The position numbers and the translations under genes were made by a program. The notes beneath the pieces are model-generated. The model did not search any database and had not been told where the DNA came from. It saw only the letters and a program-made list of their open reading frames with translations. From positions 2,294,001-2,358,000 of the forward strand of contig JARWMV010000232.1 of assembly GCA_030998015.1 (NCBI GenBank): DNA of 64,000 bases, read 5' to 3'. The stretch comes from Ceratorhiza oryzae-sativae (lineage: Eukaryota > Basidiomycota > Agaricomycetes > Cantharellales > Ceratobasidiaceae). Below are positions 11,903-24,100 of this stretch, piece by piece; the first letter of the stretch is position 1, and each line of letters opens with the position of its first letter.

Positions 11903-13998
11903 ATGTCAGGACTAAATCCAGGAGCGTTTGAGTTTGTTCCCGGACAGGCATTCCGCCTGCCGCGACCCGCAGCCCCGCCAGCAGCTGCGACCCCACCCCT
12001 AGCACCAATTGAACGGCCAGAACAGACTGAGGCTCCCAAGCCCGCTCCTACCATCAGCTTGAACATCGGGGGTGCTCGACCACCAGCACCCCCAGCTGCT
12101 GCTCCTGCTCCTGTATCAGTTCAAGCACCGACACCAGCACCGGCCCCCAAGCCAGCACCAACGGCTCCTGAAGCTAACGAAGAACCTACCTCTACGCGCC
12201 CAAAGGAAAAGTTTGATTTTACTTCCGCGAAAGCGAAAACAAATGTTGACGCAGTTATGGAGGAAACCAAGGCGCTGGTGGATGAGGACACACTCAAGGA
12301 CTTGTATGGCGATTCGGCACCAGTTGACCCAAATGGTAAGCAGAACAGCAAGGTCTGCTACGGTGACGCTCACTCCTATGTCCTGTTCAGTCAAACAACA
12401 TCTCAACGTGGTGTTCATCGGTCACGTGATGCTGGTAAATCTACTATGGGTGGTCAATTGCTGTACTTGTCTGGCATGGTCGACAAGCGAACGATGGAAA
12501 AGTACGAGCGAGAGGCAAAGGAAGCCGGTCGTGAAAGCTGGTATCTGAGTTGGGCCCTGGACTCCACCCCGCAAGAGCGTTCCAAGGTAACGGAAGGAAG
12601 GGGCTGTTTACACAAGTCCGGTGTCTGACGGGTGCTGGTTTAGGGCAAAACCGTTGAGGTTGGTCGAGCATACTTTGAAACAGATGCTCGGCGATATACT
12701 ATCCTCGATGCTCCTGGCCACAAAACTTTCGTCCCATCTATGATTTCTGGCGCTGCGCAAGCAGATGTTGCAATTCTAGTCATTTCTGCACGAAAGGGCG
12801 AGTTCGAGACAGGCTTCGAAAAGGGTGGACAAACTCGCGAGCATGTCATGCTTGTCAAAACCACTGGCGTTACGAAGGTCGTGGTCGTCATTAACAAAAT
12901 GGACGAGCCCACAGTAGAATGGTCCAAGGCGCGATACGACGAGATAGTGGGCAAGCTCACCCCCTTCCTAAGGGGATCTGGCTTCAATCCCAAGACGGAC
13001 GTCAATTTTGTACCAGTCTCTGCATACACTGGTGCAAACTTGAAGGAGAGGGTGTCGGATAGCGTCTGTCCATGGTACAGGCGAGTGCCTATTTCTTGGC
13101 TTCCGGTTTTATGGTCTGACAGTCTGGTTTGGAATCATAGTGGCCCGTCTCTGCTTGAATTGCTCGACACCATGCCCATGGTCGACCGTAAGGTCAATGG
13201 CCCTGTGATGATCCCCATTTCGGAGAAGTATAAGGACATGGGTACTATTGTCGTTGGAAAGCTTGAGAGTGGGCGCGTATACAAAAACGACACATTGTTA
13301 TTGATGCCTAACAAGGTAAATTATTCTGGGCTTGAGATCACATGGAATTAACGCCTAGACCCAGACTAGCGTGGATGTGATGGCAATATATAACGAAATG
13401 GAGGAGGAAATCAACTTTGCCTACTCGGGAGACAACGTTCGTTTACGACTTCGAGGGGTTGACGATGAAGACGTCACGCCTGGGTTTGTCCTTACGTCGC
13501 CCGGCAAACCGTACATGCGGTCACCCAATTTGAAGCCGAACTTGTGATTCTCGAGCATAAGAACATTATTTGCGCCGGTTACAGCGCAGTTATGCATGTT
13601 CATACCCTTTCTGAAGAAGTTGCGCTATCAGTAAGTCGAGCTTTGTGTGCCCCAACGGGCTTCGGCTTAGCCTTTTTTTTTGTAGGCGTTGCTCCACTAC
13701 TTCGACAAAAAGACAGGCCGCAAGTCTAAAAAACCACCTCAGTTCGCGAAAAAAGGCCAGAAAATCATTGCGTTGATTGAAGCGACTGCACCCATCTGTG
13801 TGGAGCCATTCAAACTCTACCCTCAACTTGGGCGTTTCACGTTGCGCGATGAAGGGAAAACGGTCGCGATAGGCAAGGTGCGAATGGCCAGTTACCTCAC
13901 TCGCCTTGAAACCCACGATTTGGACCGATTAGGTTGTAAAACTCCGAGAAGCAGCGTCTGTCACCGAAGGAATGGCCGCTTTGTCTGTTACTGCTTGA
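11903..13998 (+). CDS. SUP35: Eukaryotic release factor 3 (eRF3/Sup35)
   Basis: eRF3 is the translational GTPase that acts with eRF1 at stop codons. The N-terminus is short and Pro/Ala-rich, not Gln/Asn-rich, and opens with LNPGAFEFVP, which fits the PAM2 consensus for binding poly(A)-binding protein. The GTPase shows the P-loop GHVDAGKST, switch DAPGHKTF (about 12705) and NKMD (about 12895), followed by domains 2 and 3. Introns are 12336-12390, 12587-12643, 13081-13140 (a GC-AG intron), 13316-13364, 13631-13685 and 13878-13932. One base appears to be missing inside the P-loop (about 12428) and another near 13510. With both restored the gene has 589 codons including the stop. Because eRF3 is essential, these breaks argue for sequence error rather than gene loss. 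The last exon ends at 13998. Confidence 0.93.
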
Positions 13999-14138
13999 AC
14001 AAAATATTCGGATTATTCCGATTGTACTTGGATATGCTTTTAGATTACACATGTAACCTGCACATCTGCAATGAATTGAACAGCTTGCCCAATAACATTA
14101 AATATTCGTTACACCGGCTCGAATATGTGTTCGAAGGA

Positions 14139-14629
14139 TCATGGAAGCGCCGGGTTATCTTCAGGCCCGTTACTGCCAGGCATGAGCTACGTTGGAATGA
14201 CATGAGTTGGACGAATGGTGTGATGCACGAGAAAGGACCTGCCATGCATATATTGTTACCGTTGAGAAGCGTTTGCCTCAACTTGGTTTTCTTGACACCT
14301 TGTGGGGTAGTCTCGCTGTGAATAGGTTTAGGGTAGGTGGGGACCGCTCGTAATTTAACATACTACTCCGTAACGTCATCTAACACCATGTCTAAAATTT
14401 TCGCCATGCTTAGTTTGGCCTTCCGAAATGCTCAAGCTTTGCGGTACTTACTGACAAAATCGTCAAATCCAAGGAGTGTGCCCACGAATTCTCGATCGCT
14501 CTTTGTGATCACCCATATCCGCTGTCCAATGCACCTGTCGACGAGTTCTAATACGACGCATGAACAAAATATCAGGCGGCACGTACGCAACGGTATATCC
14601 ATACCGAGGGGTAAAATCTGTGTGGCCAT
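14139..14629 (-). CDS. LSM5: U6 snRNA-associated Sm-like protein LSm5
   Basis: LSm5 is a subunit of the LSm1-7 (cytoplasmic mRNA decay) and LSm2-8 (U6 snRNA) rings. Five exons (14629-14605, 14547-14452, 14391-14364, 14315-14243, 14186-14139) give 89 residues, close to the usual 91. Sm motif 1 (about [20 protein letters not shown], then [16 protein letters not shown]) and Sm motif 2 ([13 protein letters not shown]) are complete. The last intron (14242-14187) must use a GC donor, ATG|GCAGGT, because the nearby GT sites shift the frame out of the LMPG motif. No frame breaks. Confidence 0.93.
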
Positions 14630-15014
14630 GGTGGTGGTCGACAACCGAGTCGCGTCTTCTTCATTTTGTGCGCGCTTGCTTACCCCGCCACCCAGACAAA
14701 ACAAATAAGAAGGTTAAGACAAAATAACCACATCTATTCAGATTGATTTATTGTAAACCACTACGTGCATTCTGCATCCTTCAGATACATACACAACTGT
14801 ACCGAAAAGTACTACAGGCGAGGACAGAGATATGGCGATCACATAAGACAGAACTGGAACCAGATAATACGGATGAGAGATGTAAAAGGGAAACAGGTGC
14901 GGGCTATAGGGTATCCCACAGACACCCTGAGATACAAAGACAATGCGAGGTAAAGGGGGCACGGAGAATGAACGATCCGAGGGAAATGATAGAGAATACA
15001 ACCACCCAATCGAT
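14630..15014. other. Spacer LSm5 to importin alpha
   Basis: These 385 bp lie upstream of LSm5 and downstream of importin alpha, both on the minus strand. They should hold the LSm5 promoter and the importin 3' UTR. No conserved coding or RNA structure was seen. Confidence 0.55.
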
Positions 15015-16913
15015 CTACTGTTGACCGAAATTGAAACCGCCCTGAGGGGCAGCAACATCCGTGTTGTACTAGGTAACAGACTATTAGAATGTTGTTTTTC
15101 GCAACCAAATCTGAATACTCACCGCGAAAGTACCAGTTTCGTCGACCTGGGGCGCGCCAATTCCAGCATCCTCATCCTCCTCGTCAGGGAAGTACCTGTC
15201 CATAATGAAGAACGCTTCTTGTAAATCTCCAGATTGTCGTGATGTTGTAGGTTGTGGATCGTGATCATGCCCCCAGCTTCCTCAACATAAATCGCGTACT
15301 GGTTAACCGCACCCGGTCCAGCAGCATCCTTGTCCATCTCTCCAACCTTCAAGATGTTATCCAGCCCGTCAAGCGCAACCTGGATGACTTTATTGTCCAT
15401 GGTGGTCAAAAGGTCACACAAAGGCTTGATGCAACCTTGAGAGACAAGGTAACGAATCTGAGATGGCTCTTGAAGGCCTCCGGAGGTTGCATTTGAGATT
15501 GCCCAACAGGCTTCCTTCTTCGTCTTGAAGTCGGCATTTTGAAGGATATTGATAAGAGGAGGAATGATGTTAGCCTCGATCACGGCTTGGATCTGGTGAG
15601 GAGATCCAGCAGTGATGTTAGAGATGGTCCAGCATGCCTCCTTGCGGATCCCATCCTTGGGAGAAGACAAGAGGGACAAGAGAGCCGGGAGAGCTCCAGA
15701 CGCAATGACAACTTGAGTCTGGAGATCATCCCCGGTAACAATGTTACCAACCGAACGAAGTGCGGGAGTCTGAACCGAGGTAGATGGGTGCATGAGGAGG
15801 TCAACTAAGCGCCGGCATACGCCGGATTCAATCACGGCTTGAATCTTGTCATTGGACCCATCAGAAAGGTAAGAAATCGCCCAGCAAGCATCGATCAGGA
15901 CCTCATCGTCCATCGAGTAGATTAGCTTGGTCAAGACCGTCAAAGCCGGTGAGATCTATTGGACAGGTCTTCAGCCTGGTAGTTTATGCGCCAGCATGCG
16001 ACTCACCAATTCCCAATCAGGCTGAGGGTTCTTGCCTCGGCAGAAATTGCTGAGAGTCCAGGTGGCGTTTCGCAGCATGCTTAGCTTGTGGTGCTCACTC
16101 AACAGGGCAAGTAGTGGACGAAGGGCTCCTTGCTGTAGAACATAGTCGCGGCACTTCGGAGAATCACCTGCGATGTTACCCAACGCCCAGACGGCTTGCT
16201 CGCGGACATCCATCACAGATGAGGACAGAAGGTTGATGAACTCGGGTACTGCATTATGCGCGATGACAACTTGAGTGTGATCGGCCGTGCCCGAAGCAAT
16301 ATTGGTCAAGGCCCATGCGGCCTCAAACTAAAGACGGGAAGCTTAGGATGCTTGTTGGACAGGCAAACAGCTCGACTCGCCTGAAGCATAGAGTTATTGC
16401 CACGCAAGAATTCAACGAACCGAGGGACAACACCACATTCGATAACCTTCTCGATAGGAGGATTTTTCTCCTTGGATAGAAGTTTGCGGAATTTAGTGGT
16501 AGCATCAAGCTGGCGCTCCTGGCTGTCTGAAAAGACATCTGCGACCATGCTCGCAGCAAGCTAATAAGACGAAATCATGATTATACTTTGTAAGCATAAG
16601 TTTTTTTTCGCGCGTCAGCCACTTACATCTGACTGCCAGCCCGCTCCCTCAGCAGCATCATCGTCGGAATCGGGTCCAAGATCGACAGCAAGGTTGCGGC
16701 GTTTAGAAATGTTCTCGTCGCGTTTTTGCCGGCGAATCTCAATTTGCTGCTCCTCGCGACGACGGCGCAGCTCGTCTTGCTTCAATCCTGCCTTGCTCTT
16801 AAAATCTATAATTCAATTGACGCGTCAGTTTTAAAGCCCTGCGCCCAACGCCATTGCGCGCGAAGGCAGATGTTGTGATACTTACTCTGGCGACGGTCTG
16901 CTCCACGGTCCAT
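15015..16913 (-). CDS. SRP1: Importin subunit alpha (karyopherin alpha)
   Basis: This adaptor binds classical nuclear localisation signals and, through its N-terminal IBB domain, importin beta. Exons are 16913-16886, 16805-16627, 16560-16381, 16327-16007, 15955-15123 and 15068-15015. The Arg/Lys-rich IBB ([16 protein letters not shown]) is in exon 2. Armadillo repeats with the paired Trp/Asn array ([49 protein letters not shown]) fill exons 3-5. The intron 16380-16328 uses the GC donor CAG|GCGAGT. One base is missing near 15214, after NLEIYKK; restoring it recovers the [10 protein letters not shown] tail and gives 532 codons including the stop, the normal size. The C-terminus ends in GGFNFGQQ. 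Confidence 0.93.
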
Positions 16914-17145
16914 GATGGGCAAATTTCTTGTGTCAATGGTCAGATGGCAAAGAACGGGTGATGGTTGGGGCTTTGGCTCGGGAGACCAGGATGGCTTTGA
17001 TGGATCCGGATAAAACGCGAGGCCAAACAAAAAGCCATCAAGCGCCCACAATTGACTCCAAAGTGCATACAGATGCGGCTTGCGATTTATTTGTTAACCA
17101 CACGCTCATTCATGCATAAATATTGTGTCTTTTGACATTTTCACT

Positions 17146-19273
17146 TCAATCTGAGTCATACACAACGATACGATCAATATCAGAAGCGGCTCCTGCAATG
17201 TCCAAGTTTAGCTTTCAAACTCCTGCTCGCGAATGATTAATCTCAGCTTACCTCTATTGTAGCCTCCAATAGTAATCGTGTTACTTGAGCCTTTCATGAA
17301 AGTGATGTTTAAAGGCTGTGACATTATGATGCCCGAGTTTGTATCACGTTGACGCAATGTGACTGGAGGTGCGCCATTGACTGAAACAGTCGCGAACCGA
17401 GACAGAACAAAGCTCTGACCGCTTACACCACGATTATCACCGACTGAAACATTTATTTAGCACCCCGTTGGATTTGACGCAAATAAACTCACACAGGCCG
17501 TCTGGATTGTGGTAGTAAAAAGACACCCATTGAGGCTTTCCGCTTCCTTTGATCCCTTCAAGAGTCAGGGTCGAGTTCTCCCCAGCAACTATCGAACACT
17601 TGAACGATCTGGTTATTTTGTATCGACAGACCTAAACTCACTTCCTGTAACGATTTTATTTCCAGAGCATGCTGGCTACCAGGCCCGTTGTTAGCTCCCC
17701 ACTTGGCGCCTAGACCAGCACAACTTACACATCGTGTCACGTGCGCCGACCCGGTTACCACCCCGTTTTCTGCTTCATAGGTTTGACCCTTTGGATAGGT
17801 AAACTTGCCTGCATATCGTGTTCAGCACGTGTCGGTCTGCATGCCGGTGCCCCATACCAGTTTTGACGTCAATCGAAAAAATGTCGTGCCAAGTAATCTG
17901 GAGTAGTCCGGTCTGGTCATCGACTTCGACAGGGAGCCATATGTAACTAGGTTCATAAATTATGATTATATCCTCTTTTACGTGAAAACATGAAAACTGA
18001 CCGGCTGTCCCATAGCTCTGCCGAGGTTGCCCATTGGTCACCCGCATATATCCAGTTTAGTCCCTTTGTGCCATTCACCCGGATGTTGAAAGTACTCTGG
18101 CTATTGAAGGTTCGCGTGCCCATCCTATATTCACGGGTATTGGCTTGACGTAACGTGAGAATGAGCAAAATCCTTACGGAGTTATGTAGTTTTGAATGGA
18201 CCACGGCCCTGACAAATTTTGGGCAGAGAAGTATACAACGTTGTTAGGGCGGTACCCAGTCTTGTGCGACATGATCGCATAGTAGAGATTGGGTGTCCTC
18301 AAGATATTTGGAGCCTCGAGGTCGAAATCTAGCTTGACAAGAGCTTAGCGAGAGTCGAGCAAATGCGTCAGGTCATACTGACCATAAAAAGTGTATACCT
18401 CCTCCAAAGGCTGCGTAAAGTTTTCGTCCAGCAACGTGATTTTATTATCATGAGCAGCAACACTATCGCCATTGCTGTACAGCGTGTAAACCTTGCCGTC
18501 ATCGTCTTGGAAAAGTCCAAGGTCTTGGCTAAAATCGTTGAGTGGTTGGAGGGTATATTGGAATGTGTATGGGCCTTTGACGTGTGTTAGGATAGTCTCG
18601 GAGGAGACTATATTCTGTCAAATCCGTACCTGTGATATTTGGGCTCGTCGCGACCCCCTGCCTTAATAAACCGTAGCTACTGTTGTCTGCATGGAACCAC
18701 ATCTAACGAGCGCGTTATTGGACCTTTTTTTTTCCCCCATGAGTAACGCAACATACCACCCAAGTTTTAGTTGGTGGATTATAGACCACTTTCGGCCGCT
18801 CGACGACTCTTTCAGGACCAATTTCCGTTCCATTAATCGGCGAAAGTGCCTTCCCCTCATTCTTCCAATTGAGAAGATCCTTTGAGGAATACACGTTTAT
18901 ACCTATGATATTTGGTTGTCAGCCTGTACAGAAGCAGAGGGCGGAGCATTAACTACGTACCACTGAAGAGTGGCAACCCTTTTTCTTCGTTTTGCCCAAA
19001 CCAATACCATGTATCTGAAAACCGCAATCAGTGATCGAGCGACTTTAATTAGGAGCAAGGCACTGTCACGAACCTTGGTCCTTGACGATTCCGCCCGCAT
19101 GTGCATGCAAAACGTTCCCATCGGTGTCGAGCCAGGTTGCCCCAGGAACTAGATTCGAAAATGCGAGTTAATTATAGTTCAATGTCGGGGCGATGTCACC
19201 TGCCGATCCATTTATTCACCGCGAAAACACATTGGGCTATCCAAATGGGAGCGGCGAAGCCCGTCAGCTTCAT
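17146..19273 (-). CDS. GH43 exo-beta-1,3-galactanase with CBM35-like domain, secreted
   Basis: Fungal GH43 (subfamily 24) exo-beta-1,3-galactanases trim the galactan core of plant arabinogalactan proteins; several carry a CBM35. Fourteen exons run from the ATG at 19273 to 17146. Exon 1 encodes a hydrophobic signal peptide (MKLTGFAAPIWIAQCVFA). The catalytic propeller shows WLDTDGNVLHAHAGG, DTWYWFGQNEEKG, DLGLFQDDDGKVYTLY and FDLEAPNI, whose Glu is the probable general acid. The C-terminal part starts at YEAENGVVTG (about 17775) and is a beta-sandwich of CBM35 type. One extra base near 19213 separates the signal peptide from the mature frame; removing it gives 501 codons including the stop. 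Introns of 39 nt (18344-18382) and 43 nt (17589-17631) are shorter than the norm here. Likely role: plant cell-wall or exudate degradation. Confidence 0.82.
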
Positions 19274-19606
19274 AATTGGCGCTGATTCGGGGGTTCAAAC
19301 ATAGCGGCAGCAATTACTTGGAACCGCCGCTTTAAGTTCTACAAGTCGAGATCTATCCCGAAGACGTAGTGTCTTCGAAGTGGACGTAAAGTCAGTAGTT
19401 ATGACCAGATGGAGCAAACGACGGATTCTTTCAGAAGCCAAGCCAATAGGCGGGCCGCCGGAACCGGGGTCGAATCTGGGTCGATGTGTGCCAACATTCA
19501 AATCAACAGCGGCGCTTATCCTTGAGTCCATCCGGGAAGGCGACGGGTGGGTGCTGGGTTATTATTGTTTAATTGTGGGCAGAAACATATGTGCACTTCA
19601 GGAGTC
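19274..19606. other. Spacer GH43 to NAT9
   Basis: These 333 bp lie between two minus-strand genes and should contain the GH43 promoter and the NAT9 3' UTR. I see no additional gene. Confidence 0.5.
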
Positions 19607-20577
19607 TCACACCTGAGGATAATTAATTAATTTTCCGCCACACCCCCACAACGCCCGCATTTCCTGCTCCACAATCGCGGGCCGAGTTCCCCCCGCGTCC
19701 CAGCGCCAACGCATCTCAACCTCGTCAAACACTGCGACCTCTTTACTCACAACAAACCCCAGCTGCCCGAAAAGTCTCCTGGAAGGTGCGTTTGATGAAC
19801 CGATGCGAACGACGAGCTGGTAAGGATCAAGGCCCAGACCCGATGGTTCCTGCGTGACATAGTTGAGAAACAACCCCAGAGTCTCCTGCGCTAACCCCTT
19901 GCGGCGGTATTCTCGCTCTAAGCATCGGGGCGCCGCGGTTTGGTAAACAGCGGCTCCATGACAGCGCGGCGAGCGGGGTTTGAAAATCAATACATACCAG
20001 CGATCATGATCTCAACCTCGGCCTCCTTCTTGACAGATCCGTCCTCCGCCTCTGTGTCTTTGAGGAACAGGTTGACATCACCGACCATGGGAAACCCCCG
20101 AATCCCTTCTGGGTCTTCCTTTTCAGCCGCTCGAGCCAGTATAATAAAGGTAAGCTCTATCCGCGAGGCGATGAATCAAATTTAATTCAGCAAAACCCCG
20201 AAAAATACACAACATACTATCATCATCTTGTCTCCACTTCCCTGTTCCCAGAATGATTAGTCGAGTAAATACGAAATAATTGCGAATCGCACTCTGCATA
20301 TCCATTTCCTCTTCTAGCGTAAGCGACTCGGAGGCCGTGAGTTCGAGGAGTTCGGAATCAGTCATCCATTCGTGATATCGCTGCGCGGCCAGTGCAAATC
20401 AACAAAGGGGTTCCATTCGAGTAAATGCGGCCCACGAACCGGAACATGCTCTGCTCTACGCAGCGCCCATAGCATCCATTGAATTAGTTTAACCTCGGAG
20501 CCGCTAAGATCAGCATACCTGTAAGGAACCAGCACGACCTTTTCCCCGACGATCGCGACGTTTTCATTGAGGCGCAT
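19607..20577 (-). CDS. NAT9: NAT9-like N-acetyltransferase (GNAT)
   Basis: The protein matches the NAT9 branch of GNAT acetyltransferases, which in animals has been linked to microtubule stability; its fungal role is unclear. Five exons (20577-20494, 20380-20293, 20241-20218, 20156-19998, 19917-19607) give 221 residues with no frame break. Signature segments are MRLNENVAIVGEKVVLVPY, RYHEWMTDSELLELTASE, MVGDVNLFL and the acetyl-CoA loop EREYRRKGLAQETL. The third exon is only 24 nt. The 113 nt intron 20381-20493 is longer than average. The start is the ATG of MRLN, which aligns with the family N-terminus. Confidence 0.9.
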
Positions 20578-21155
20578 GACGGAAAGAGACGTGAACAAAG
20601 TCAACGGGAAAAGGGGTCGTATTATCACGTGGTTCTCCGCGGCAGACGAATTCGTGTAAAAAACAAAGTGGTTGATATCACGAGGTGTAACTACATACAG
20701 AAAACGTTACAGACTAACTGAAACGAGCTTACTTGCGATGGATGAAGTACAATGAGCTGTTTAGTGAGAATAGTAAGGGACGAGGATAAAAGAAAATGGG
20801 AACCAGGCAAACGTCGAGGTTGGCAGCAGAGGGTATTTGGGTGCTGTGCTAGCCAGCCCTCGTCGAGGGAGCATAGCAAAGTTTTTTTGCCTACACGCTC
20901 ATCGTCGAATGCCTCGTTCGACAACGAACAATCAAGAACAGGGCCACGAGAAGATACGAGTTACAACACCGAAACACGGTCCGACCTGAATGCGAGCAAC
21001 AACCAAACTGGACAGGATGCAGAGAAGACGAGAAATAAACCGGAGTGACGCTATACCTGGTCGTTACAATACGATTGGCGTGCAAAGACGGGATGATATG
21101 ATACGAGATGCAAGATAACGAAGAAAGGATACGTGCCAACGGCCGAGGTTAGCCT
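20578..21155. other. Spacer NAT9 to Pumilio
   Basis: These 578 bp lie upstream of NAT9 and downstream of the Pumilio stop on the same strand. They probably contain the Pumilio 3' UTR and NAT9 promoter. No conserved ORF was recognised. Confidence 0.5.
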
Positions 21156-24100
21156 TTACATCCCGTAAGGGAAGTTGGCGCGCTGGTAGGGGTCGCTCAT
21201 GCCAGCCGAAATGCCAAGGGCGCCGTAGTTGTTAGGCATGGTGCTAGAGAAAGCAGAGACGTTCGGGAAGACCGAGGTGGCTGTCATGGGCGAGTGGTGC
21301 AAGTTTGAAGACATCATGTGGGGAGTGCCGTAGTGGTCCATCGATTGTTGTTGGAGGCCAGGGTGCATTTGCTGAGGCATGTTGTACAGAGTAGGGCGGT
21401 TGTAGGCATCGGCGAGCGGGCTGTGATGAACAGACGGCTGCGAGACGTGACGGTTGCCCATCCCCATACCGTTGCCATTCATGGCGGCCATGTTGACGAG
21501 CGTTGCGTGAGACTGATTGAAGCTATGGCCTCCGTACTGCTGGTGGTGACTCTCCATTTGTTCGCGCTGGAGCTTGGACTGGATGCGTTTGCCGTACGGG
21601 GTATTTCGGATCAGCGGAAGGATCGGTCGGATGCCCTCAACGAGGAGCATACGTTGAGTGGGCTCCGCATAATCCAAGGCAGTCTGAATGGTGCGTGTTA
21701 GTTTTTGCGAATTAAAGATGTCAACTCAATATCACGAACCTGAACGCAATAATTCCCAAACGAGTCGCGCAACAACTTCTCCAAACGGTTACGATGCAGA
21801 AGCTCCTCGATCAACATCTTACGTGTGTTGTGCTCAGCCACGCGAATACACTATCCGCCGACAAGTTGTTAGCCATCGCGGAAACATCAATCAATGGATA
21901 AAAGGGTGGGTTCGTACCTTTTCGATTACATTCGAACTAAATTTCTGGACGGAAAGTGCGCACACATTCCCAACAAACTGCCTAATTACAGCGTCACTGA
22001 AACGGTTGTCATTAAGATCGAGAATGTATTGAACGACCTAGAAGCCCTATCAGCCTAAGAACATTCAATGAGAGAACGTCCGAATACGTACGTAGTTGCC
22101 GTACGGGTCTTGTACTAGGGTCAAGGCGTTGAACGTGATCTCGGTGACCAATTGAATACGTTGCGAATCCGAAGCGTGGTCGATGCAGCGTTGAAGGACA
22201 CAACACCCGTGGCGGTGGGTCGCAACTTCAACGCAGTGCGCAGCAACAGCATTGTAAATAAACTACTCAAGAGTTAGTCAGGGTCGAATACACCAAGCCG
22301 TGGGCACATGCCTGGTTATCTTCCGGGATCAGGCGGTTCAGACACTTTTGGACGACGTGGTTCCCGTTCAAGTCCTTGATCAATGTAACGACGTGCATGC
22401 TCAGCGCCATAATGATAGAGTGTATCTGAACATCATAAGATGACGGATTAGCCTACCAAGTCCAATACGCAACGCAATATTTTAAGCAGGCGAGTTCTTC
22501 AGAAATTGATGGCAACGTACCTGGCGTTGCGTAGACAAAAAGTCAATCATCTTTTGCACAGCACGGGTACCGTGCATATTTAAGGAGATTCCAACCAAGT
22601 CGTGCGCGACAGATTCGCAAATCATGTTGCGCTGCTCGTCGGTCGAGTACTCGAGCAATTTTTGGCAGAGATAGTTACCAAACGGATCTGCAATGATATT
22701 GGGTCAAAATGTCTGCTACCCCGCATGGGGATGGTTGCTTACCTGTCATCAGCTCAGCAAACAGACTAAACGTCTCACGGAAAATGATATCGCGGTGTTC
22801 CGGAACGCCCTCCTCTAGCTTCTTTTGGAGATAGCGACAGCCGTGCTGGTCCTTGCACAAGGCTGGAATTTCACCAACGAGGTCTTCCAATCGCGTTCCT
22901 GCGAATCGGTTGACTAACGGAAATGAATAGTTTAGGTTCCATTGAAATTATCCAGGGACGCGTCACTCACATTCTCGGTCGATATCACCACGCTTATGTT
23001 TCGTGCCATGCAGTCCACCCATCTTGTTGTTGCTATTCTCCTGGGACATGAACCTCCCGTTACCCAACGCCAATCCGTAGCGAGAGCCATTGTGTTGATA
23101 AAGTGCTGTAGAGCCGCTCTGGACACCGTTGCGAGCGCCACCTTCGTATTCATATGACCCGAACGCTGGCGCCCCACTCATCTCGCCGTTGATATTGCCA
23201 ACAAACTGCCGATATGTGGATTAGTAATCGCTTAACAGAGTGAGCCAGGAAAACGTACGTTCTCGTCATTGCCTTGGATCGAGTTGAACGTGACCGGAGA
23301 ATCGTACGCCCCGGACAAGCGATTCATATTAAACGGCGCTCCGTTTTGCTCCTGTGAAAACGACGCCACATCTCCACCTCCCAGCTTGCCGGCCAAGCTG
23401 CCGACGCTCTGACGCGCAGACATCGGAGTGGCGGGTACGCTCTTTGCAGAGGCGTTGATCATGGCGCCGTTTTCTTGAATGCCAGTTGGGCTGGACGAGT
23501 TGCGACCCATACCCGAGGATGGCCGCGACCCGCCAATGGGTCCGGGGTTCGTGGCGTTCCGTATACGCGGTTGCGCAATGGCATCGTTTGCCCGAGGAGC
23601 CCCAGAAAACTGCGGCCACTCGGAAGATTTAAGAGCGGGATCGATGCGGGCGTTGGGACCAGGGCCGCGAGGGGGAGTTTGAGACAAGGGGGCGAGATCA
23701 AGCGCTGCGCTCGATGCGGACAACTTGGAGTAAGAATCGGATCGGAGAAGAGACTTGGCGTCGTCTTCAGAAGATAGGGGCAGGAAATTGACTGATTCTG
23801 TGACGCCCAGGTTGGCACAAAATCGACACGGAATTGGGTTAGACTTACTATGCATATCACGGGACACTTCCTTGTCGAGTTCTTGGTCTAGCAGGAAGCC
23901 AGGATTGAAGCCCTTGGTCGGCTGCGATGCAGCAGGGCCAAAGATACTGCCCGAGCCGTTCTTCAAAATACCAGCCTGGCCCGCCTGGCCTGTGGACGTC
24001 GCGCTTCCGTCACGGATCGACAAGCCCTGCAAGTTGATACCCGGCAAATCCCCGTGGTTGCCAGAGCCACGACGGGAACCAGGCATACTCTTAGCCCCCG

